The position numbers and the translations under genes are program-made. The notes under the pieces are model-generated. The model ran no database searches and was not told the DNA's origin. It saw nothing but the letters and a program-made list of their open reading frames with translations. Shown piece by piece: positions 59,092 to 64,000 of a stretch of DNA of 64,000 bases; positions within the stretch are counted from its first letter, which is position 1; each line of letters starts with the position of its first letter. Source of the DNA: Annulohypoxylon bovei var. microspora (taxonomy: Eukaryota > Ascomycota > Sordariomycetes > Xylariales > Hypoxylaceae); the NCBI GenBank assembly GCA_022836615.1, contig MU405230.1, positions 186,001 through 250,000 of the forward strand, read 5' to 3'.

Positions 59092-60058
59092 ATGGATACT
59101 CTCGTAGCCAGGTACAGCCGCCCGGCTGCATTCCAAAATGAGACGTACGCAGACCAGCAAGAAGACCTCCAGGACGACATGTCGTCCACCCTGTCCCTAA
59201 AGTTCGCCATGCCTCCCGTAGCTCAAGTACGTTATACCACCACTATACCTCTACCTCTACCTCTACCTCTATCCTACGATCCATAGCTTCATACCACACA
59301 AACCCGAAAAACGAAGAGCTAACAAACCACAAAACCAGCCCTCAGCCTGGCTCCGCGCCGCGACGGACGACCACTCGAACCCGGAGTGCCCGATCAAGAT
59401 CGCGCACGGCACGACGACGCTCGCCTTCCGGTTCCAGGGCGGCATCGTCGTGGCGACGGACTCGCGCGCGACGGCCGGCAACTGGATCGCCTCGCAGACG
59501 GTCAAGAAGGTGATCGAGATCAACAACTGCCTGCTGGGCACCATGGCCGGCGGCGCCGCCGACTGCCAGTACTGGCTCGCCTGGCTCGGCATGCAGTGCC
59601 GCCTGCACGAGCTGCGCCACAAGCGCCGCATCAGCGTCGCCGCCGCCTCCAAGATCCTCGCCAACCTCGTCTACCAGTACAAGGGCATGGGCCTGTCCAT
59701 GGGCACCATGTGCGCCGGCGTCACCAAGGAGGAGGGCCCCGCCCTCTACTACATCGACTCCGACGGCACGCGGCTCGCCGGCAACCTGTTCTGTGTCGGT
59801 TCCGGTCAGACCTTCGCCTACGGCGTGCTCGACGCCGAGTACAAGTACGAGCTGGGCGTGGACGAGGCCCTGGAGCTGGGTCGCCGGAGTATCTTGGCCG
59901 CTACGCACCGTGATGCGTACTCTGGAGGTTACATCAACTTGTACCACGTCAAGGAAGAGGGTTGGGTCAAGCACGGTTTCAGCGACACGAACCCGATATT
60001 CTGGAAGACGAAGCTGGAGAAGGGCGAGTTCACAAACGTCACCAGTGCGTTAGATTAA
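59092..60058 (+). CDS. PRE2: 20S proteasome subunit beta-5 (chymotrypsin-like)
   Basis: Two exons (59092-59226 and 59339-60058) give a 284-residue precursor. The 69-residue propeptide ends in HG, cut before Thr70, which becomes the catalytic Thr1 (TTTLAFRFQGG). Mature Asp17 (ATDSRAT) and Lys33 (VKKVIEIN) are present with exact family spacing, and GTMAGGAADC, SMGTMCAGVT, FCVGSGQTFAYGVLD and RDAYSGGYINLYHV match beta-5. It forms the chymotrypsin-like site of the proteasome inner ring. Exon 2 is very GC-rich at third positions, unlike exon 1 and the neighbours. The intron carries four copies of ACCTCT. It is convergent with QRI7. Confidence 0.97.
59247..59270. repeat. (ACCTCT)4 microsatellite in the PRE2 intron
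   Basis: Four perfect hexamers just downstream of the intron donor. No obvious effect on splicing can be read. Confidence 0.85.
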
Positions 60059-60421
60059 GGCAGCGGGTCAGAGAAGTAAGAGATGGGGACATATGCTTCA
60101 CATCAGGTGCTCCTGGGGAAGTATCGTACATGTGAAAAGACCGGGGAGAATGCAAAGCAGAGCTTGATAGGCTGTCATGATAACTACCTATCTAAGTGAA
60201 TTCCCACGGTTCTTCGGGATCCGCCGTATAAATGTACAACATCTAACTATGGCATCAAGATTTTCTACCACCGAATTCCCAATGTTTTCCCACGATGAAG
60301 CAACGCCAGTGTATGCCATACCATGCTGCCAATGTAATGCAATGCAATGTGATCGTACATATGTAGTCGAAGCAGATTGTTCGCTCAGATACTAGTATCT
60401 AAGCAAATGTTTAAAAGGGTA
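60059..60421. other. convergent spacer, PRE2 / QRI7
   Basis: 363 bases between two converging stop codons, presumably both 3' UTRs. Contains a short TGTAATGCAATGCAATG repeat near 60333-60349. No gene is supported. Confidence 0.5.
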
Positions 60422-61969
60422 TCATGCCGTTTCACCTTCCACATTCTTCCAGCCCTCCACTCCGAGAATACCGCCGTCGGCATTCGGGTCCAGGGGCCAC
60501 TTCCTAATAGGGAGTATATCCAACTCAGTCCGCCAGCCAGCCTCGTACATCTCCATGCCCGCCCAAGCGATCATCGCCGCATTGTCCGTACACAGCGACA
60601 AAGGCGGACTAACAAGTGCGATGTGACCGTAGCCGCGGACATCCAGTATCGAGCGCAGGATGTGCATCAGGTAGCGGTTACTCGCTACACCGCCCGCAAC
60701 AACCACAGTCCGAACACCCCGTAGCGACTTATCCCCGCCCCTGCCCTCGCTCTTGTCAAGCGCAAATAGGAGCCGGCTCGCCAGGTGTTCGAAAGCTAGA
60801 CGCATGGTCTCCCGCGCGAGGACTCGGCGTTGTACCACGTCCATATCCGGGTGCTCCAGCAGTATCTTCAGCACGTGCCCGTTGAAGCCCCCGAATTCGT
60901 ACGCCATCACCCTATTTCCTGCTAGCGGCGGCGTCAAGGACCATCCGTGTCCGGAGTCGAAGATCTGGATCTCGTCGACGCGCTTGGCTGGTGGCGTGTA
61001 GTTGTAGTCGATGCTGGCGTCTGCAGCTTGAGAGCCCGGGGAGGGGAAGGCGAAGCGCTCGAGGAGCGCGCCGTACACGATGGTTTCGCCGTCGGCGGTG
61101 GCCATGGAGGGCGGCACGATTGCTCGCGCGCACTTGTCTATCATGTCCCCGACGGCGATGTTCTGGGCTTGCGCGAGGATGGCGTGGTCGTTGAGGGATC
61201 GCGATAGCACGAGCAGCGAGTGTCCGCCCGAGACTAGGAGGGACAGGAAAGGGAAGGTCGGGGTCGGTTCGAGGCCTTTTCCCTCTTCCTCTCCCTCTGG
61301 CGCCCGCTCCCGCTTCCCGGCCTCGAGGGCGCTGACGAGCCGCGGCGTCAGCGCGTGCGCTTGCATGTGATTTACGCCTAGTAGCGGCACGTCCCACGAC
61401 AATGCGAGCCCCTTAGCCAAGTTCAGACCTACAGATAGGCTCGACAGCATGCCCGGCCCCCGCGTCACCGTCACGAAGTCCGGTTTTCTGCGTGGCTTCC
61501 CGTCGACCCAGAGCACGCCCTCCTCCCCATTTATATTTCTGCCCTCTTTACTCCTTCCTGATGTCGCATCCCACCTTTCTGATGCATCGGGGAGTGTGCG
61601 CAAGGCTTCCCGCACTAGGCCAGGTAGATGCTGTGTATGCGACACAACCGCCACTAAGGGGTGTACGCCCTGGAACGACCGGTTCGCGGACGTGGTCTTC
61701 TTGTTGAAGAGTAGATGCGCTGCGCCTGTCGCCCCTGCGTCCTTCTCTAATACAGCTACGCACGTGTCATCGCATGATGACTCGATGGCGAGAGTGAGGA
61801 GGCGGCGGCGCTTCTTCGATTGGAATGAGAATCGTTGGCACCGCTGAAGATATGACGTTGGAAGGAGAAGGCGGGATTGCGATCGCAGGTAATGGGCTCG
61901 CGGACACAAGTTGTAACGTGTCTGCAACAGAGAGCACGGCCATGTCAACGGCAAACACGTCGCGCTCAT
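60422..61969 (-). CDS. QRI7: mitochondrial tRNA t6A threonylcarbamoyltransferase Qri7
   Basis: A single exon of 515 residues. The first 57 residues are Arg/Leu/Ser-rich without acids, then SKKRRR, a mitochondrial presequence. The TsaD/Kae1/Qri7 fold begins LAIESSCDDTCVAV (60-73), with SFQGVHPLVAVVSHTQHLP, VTRGPGMLSSLSVGLNLAKGLA, the metal-binding pair His201/His205 (VNHMQAH), SLLVSGGHSLL, AQNIAVGDMIDKCARA, VVAGGVASNRYL and SPPLSLCTDNAAMIAW. Qri7 transfers threonylcarbamoyl to A37 of ANN-decoding mitochondrial tRNAs without the KEOPS partners. Two low-complexity loops (about 132-160 and 214-226) are insertions relative to the bacterial enzyme. The mitochondrial form is favoured over cytosolic Kae1 by the presequence and length. 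Confidence 0.95.
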   Translation of the reverse strand: MSATCLPLTWPCSLLQTRYNLCPRAHYLRSQSRLLLPTSYLQRCQRFSFQSKKRRRLLTLAIESSCDDTCVAVLEKDAGATGAAHLLFNKKTTSANRSFQGVHPLVAVVSHTQHLPGLVREALRTLPDASERWDATSGRSKEGRNINGEEGVLWVDGKPRRKPDFVTVTRGPGMLSSLSVGLNLAKGLALSWDVPLLGVNHMQAHALTPRLVSALEAGKRERAPEGEEEGKGLEPTPTFPFLSLLVSGGHSLLVLSRSLNDHAILAQAQNIAVGDMIDKCARAIVPPSMATADGETIVYGALLERFAFPSPGSQAADASIDYNYTPPAKRVDEIQIFDSGHGWSLTPPLAGNRVMAYEFGGFNGHVLKILLEHPDMDVVQRRVLARETMRLAFEHLASRLLFALDKSEGRGGDKSLRGVRTVVVAGGVASNRYLMHILRSILDVRGYGHIALVSPPLSLCTDNAAMIAWAGMEMYEAGWRTELDILPIRKWPLDPNADGGILGVEGWKNVEGETA

Positions 61970-62039
61970 TAAGACAGGTGGAGGAGTTCGAAGTTGGAAT
62001 TAACTCCAACGATCATGATTTTTAAGCTATCGAAGCCGG

Positions 62040-62608
62040 TACTCATCTGGTTTTCAATCAACCCGATGTTTTACCGGTGCTCCGCACCTGACATCTGGGA
62101 CTTTTCAAAGGAATCGTACTTTTCAAAAGAATTTTTTGGTACTTAAGTTTATTAGCGTTTCGCATACAAAATGATGTACTCTTTTCTAAGATAATATATT
62201 TTTTTATTTGCATAGCTTATTTAATTACGCAAACGCTTCGTATGCTTTTATTTCATATTATTTCCATAAACAATACATACATTATATAATCGAAACCTTT
62301 CCATAATAATATAATAATAACAAAACGTATTTCAATTTAATAAAATGAATTAATATTTTATATAATATAAAAGCTTTAAACTAAAAAAAAAAACAATTGC
62401 ATGCGATCTATTATAAAAGCGTGGGAGTCAATTATGCATCGATTGAAGCTTTCATTTTGCAGCGGTACTTAAGATTAGGTGGGGACTACACCTAATTCTA
62501 AGTATCTAAGAAAAAATTCTTTTGAAAAGTACGATTCCTTTGAAAAGTCCCAGATGTCAGGTGCGGAGCACCGGTAAAACATCGGGTTGATTGAAAACCA
62601 GATGAGTA
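62040..62608. mobile_element. non-autonomous TIR element (MITE), family A copy 2
   Basis: Perfect inverted repeats of 98 bases (62040-62137 and 62511-62608) begin TACTCATCTGGTTTTCAATC; TA at both edges fits a TA duplication. The arms share a long core with copy 1 at 30471-31057 (CGCACCTGA, GGGACTTT and GAATCGTACTTTTCAAA in the same positions), and the interior shares AAACGCTTCGTATG and TTTCATATTAT. There is no transposase frame. It lies 70 bases upstream of the QRI7 start codon, so it occupies that gene's promoter. Confidence 0.9.
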
Positions 62609-63072
62609 CCGAAAGTTTGTTATCTCGGATATCTAAATAATCGACGGTATTATCTTATCGCCATCTTATCGTACACCATTTTTCTACATATGTACATAAT
62701 AAACCAACCCCTTTATCAGAGCTAACAAGTCATTTTAAGATATTACCTGGGGAGGTACAGATTAGGGAACCTTGGAAGCCTTATGCAACTGATTCTTTTG
62801 TTATGAGATAGCCTAAGTCAGCCTACGGGCTAAAGGGCTATGCTGCAGATCGTCTCTACATCAGTTCATTCGCCGCACTTGAAGAAATCGTGCAGCAGTA
62901 AAGACGCCCAATAGGTGCCCACAGCAATATGGCTGGGTGGCTGTGCAGCCTCGACAAGTCACACATTTCTTGATACTCATCTTTAACTTCACTTATTTTA
63001 TAGCTATAAGATTGACTCATACTGATATTTATTCATTTTTGTATATCAAGGCATTCGAGCGTGTGATGAGAT
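62609..63072. other. intergenic region before the SNF2 remnant
   Basis: 464 bases of AT-rich sequence between the TIR element and the SNF2-like remnant. It holds no ORF or repeat that I recognise. Confidence 0.4.
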
Positions 63073-64000
63073 ATGAACGAGAACGCCGAGAATATTGATA
63101 TGAGGCCTCCAACCTCGGGGATCAAGCGGTCTTGGGAATCTACCAACCAGTGGAGCGAAAATTCGACAACAGCATTTGCCCACCCTGTAAAAAAATCCTG
63201 CATTTATGGGCCGACGAACTTCCAACAGGATGAGCCAGTTGTTGTATCCTTAACTCAGTCTCGCGGATTTGACTATGCAACATCCATAGAGCCGACCGCA
63301 CCTAGTTCCTTGATACCCTCAAGCAATCATATCGACAGTTCTTGGGATGATAGACAAGTGCAACCTGAGGATGAAGTTCAATGTAGTCTGTCTTCTACGA
63401 AACCGCCTTCTATATCCCAGGCTATCATTAGCGCGGCACGAAACCGTTCAGTTAACTGTTAGTTGATTTGGATAAAAATGAGAAAGACCTTTACGATTTA
63501 GTCAAAAGACATTTCGCTTTAGTTATCGACTCAGGGGCTCGGTCATGAACACGTTTCAGTTTATTCTTCAACTTCGACAAATTTGCAATCATGGACGTGA
63601 CTTGCTTCCCCAGAAGCTACAAACCTGGCTTGACGAAGCCTCTCCATTTGATATTGCTTTCCTCCAACTTCAGAGGTGCGAAATATGTGATAAGGAAGAC
63701 GAATTATTATCTCATCCGCTTTCGTGCTTCCACCAGATTTGCCAGGGATGTCTCCCAAATGAGGGACCCGCTATCGATGGCATTGGCCCCATCTGCCCTT
63801 TGTGTAGTGACGATATCCTTGGAAGAGACGAGAAGACGAAAGTTGAATGGAGTATGACATCTGAATTTGAATCAACGAGCTATCGCCCTTCGTCGAAAGT
63901 CAAAGCTTTACTTCAGAATCTGCAAAACGATCGCGAAGCTACAATCATATCTAATCGGCCACCAGTGAAAAGGTAAGCCACATTCAATAACGCGTGTATC
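63073..64000 (+). pseudogene. SNF2-family helicase with RING finger, internally deleted and frameshifted, partial
   Basis: Three adjacent reading frames carry pieces of one protein. Frame one (63073-63462) gives a disordered 129-residue N-terminus ending in a stop. Frame two (63462-63545) reads VDLDKNEKDLYDLVKRHF, the segment that follows the SNF2 ATPase N-lobe in Rad5/HLTF/Rad16-type proteins. Frame three (from about 63545) reads LQLRQICNHGRDLLP and a C3HC4 RING (CEIC, SCFHQICQGC, CPLC), then SSKVKALLQNL before a GTAAGC donor at 63974, so the gene continues beyond the window. The roughly 400-residue ATPase lobe with Walker A and DEAH motifs that should lie between frames one and two is missing, as only a few bases separate them. 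This is best read as a pseudogene; a functional E3 fragment is less likely. Confidence 0.7.

Noticed and set aside
59342..59974. 210-residue minus-strand frame opposite PRE2
   Set aside because: An artefact of the GC-rich third positions of PRE2 exon 2; the plus strand is certainly coding.
61825..62025. 66-residue plus-strand frame at the QRI7 5' end
   Set aside because: Antisense shadow of the QRI7 presequence region; no conserved features.

Overview
The window is nuclear DNA of a filamentous ascomycete (Pezizomycotina). Genes are split by short introns (about 45-135 bp) with GTRNGT donors and CTRAC branch sites. The proteins are typically fungal: a Syp1 endocytic adaptor, Mad1, Tam41, Qri7, an FLC/TRP-like membrane protein, Zn2Cys6 and C2H2 regulators, and a GPI-anchored Cu-only superoxide dismutase. 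I saw no bacterial operon, CRISPR array, rRNA or convincing tRNA. Species cannot be fixed from the sequence; Sordariomycetes is an inference.

Layout. 1.3-15.5 kb is a normal gene-dense block: a P-loop sulfotransferase-like protein (+), a CDK/Csk1-like kinase (-), SYP1 (+), MAD1 (-), TAM41 (+) and a short-chain dehydrogenase (-). 15.5-30.3 kb is sparser: a hypothetical ORF (+), a tiny three-exon gene for V-ATPase subunit f / RNase K-like protein (-), a 16-bp tandem repeat, the Cu-only SOD (+) and, after a 5.8 kb barren stretch, a stand-alone class V (molybdenum-cofactor-sulfurase-like) PLP enzyme (+). 30.5-42 kb is an 11.5 kb gene desert with two families of small non-autonomous TIR elements, one having an apparently C-to-T/G-to-A decayed copy, and many short TACCTAGGTA-type palindromes. 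42-46.6 kb holds a Zn2Cys6 regulator that only appears when four exons are joined, and a DUF202 membrane protein. 49-62 kb returns to housekeeping genes: a 1144-aa C2H2 protein, an FLC/TRP-like protein, proteasome beta-5 (PRE2) and mitochondrial t6A synthase QRI7, followed by a second element of the first TIR family. The right edge carries a broken SNF2/RING helicase that runs out of the window.

The genes do not form one pathway. Most are housekeeping: endocytosis, spindle checkpoint, cardiolipin precursor synthesis, vacuolar acidification, proteolysis, tRNA modification. The most noteworthy points are the paired TIR element family with perfect 94 and 98 bp arms, the apparently decayed second family, a kinase lacking the catalytic-loop Asn, the small spliced genes that simple ORF calling misses, and the SNF2 remnant lacking its ATPase domain. 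All splice models are inferred from sequence alone; each closes in frame.
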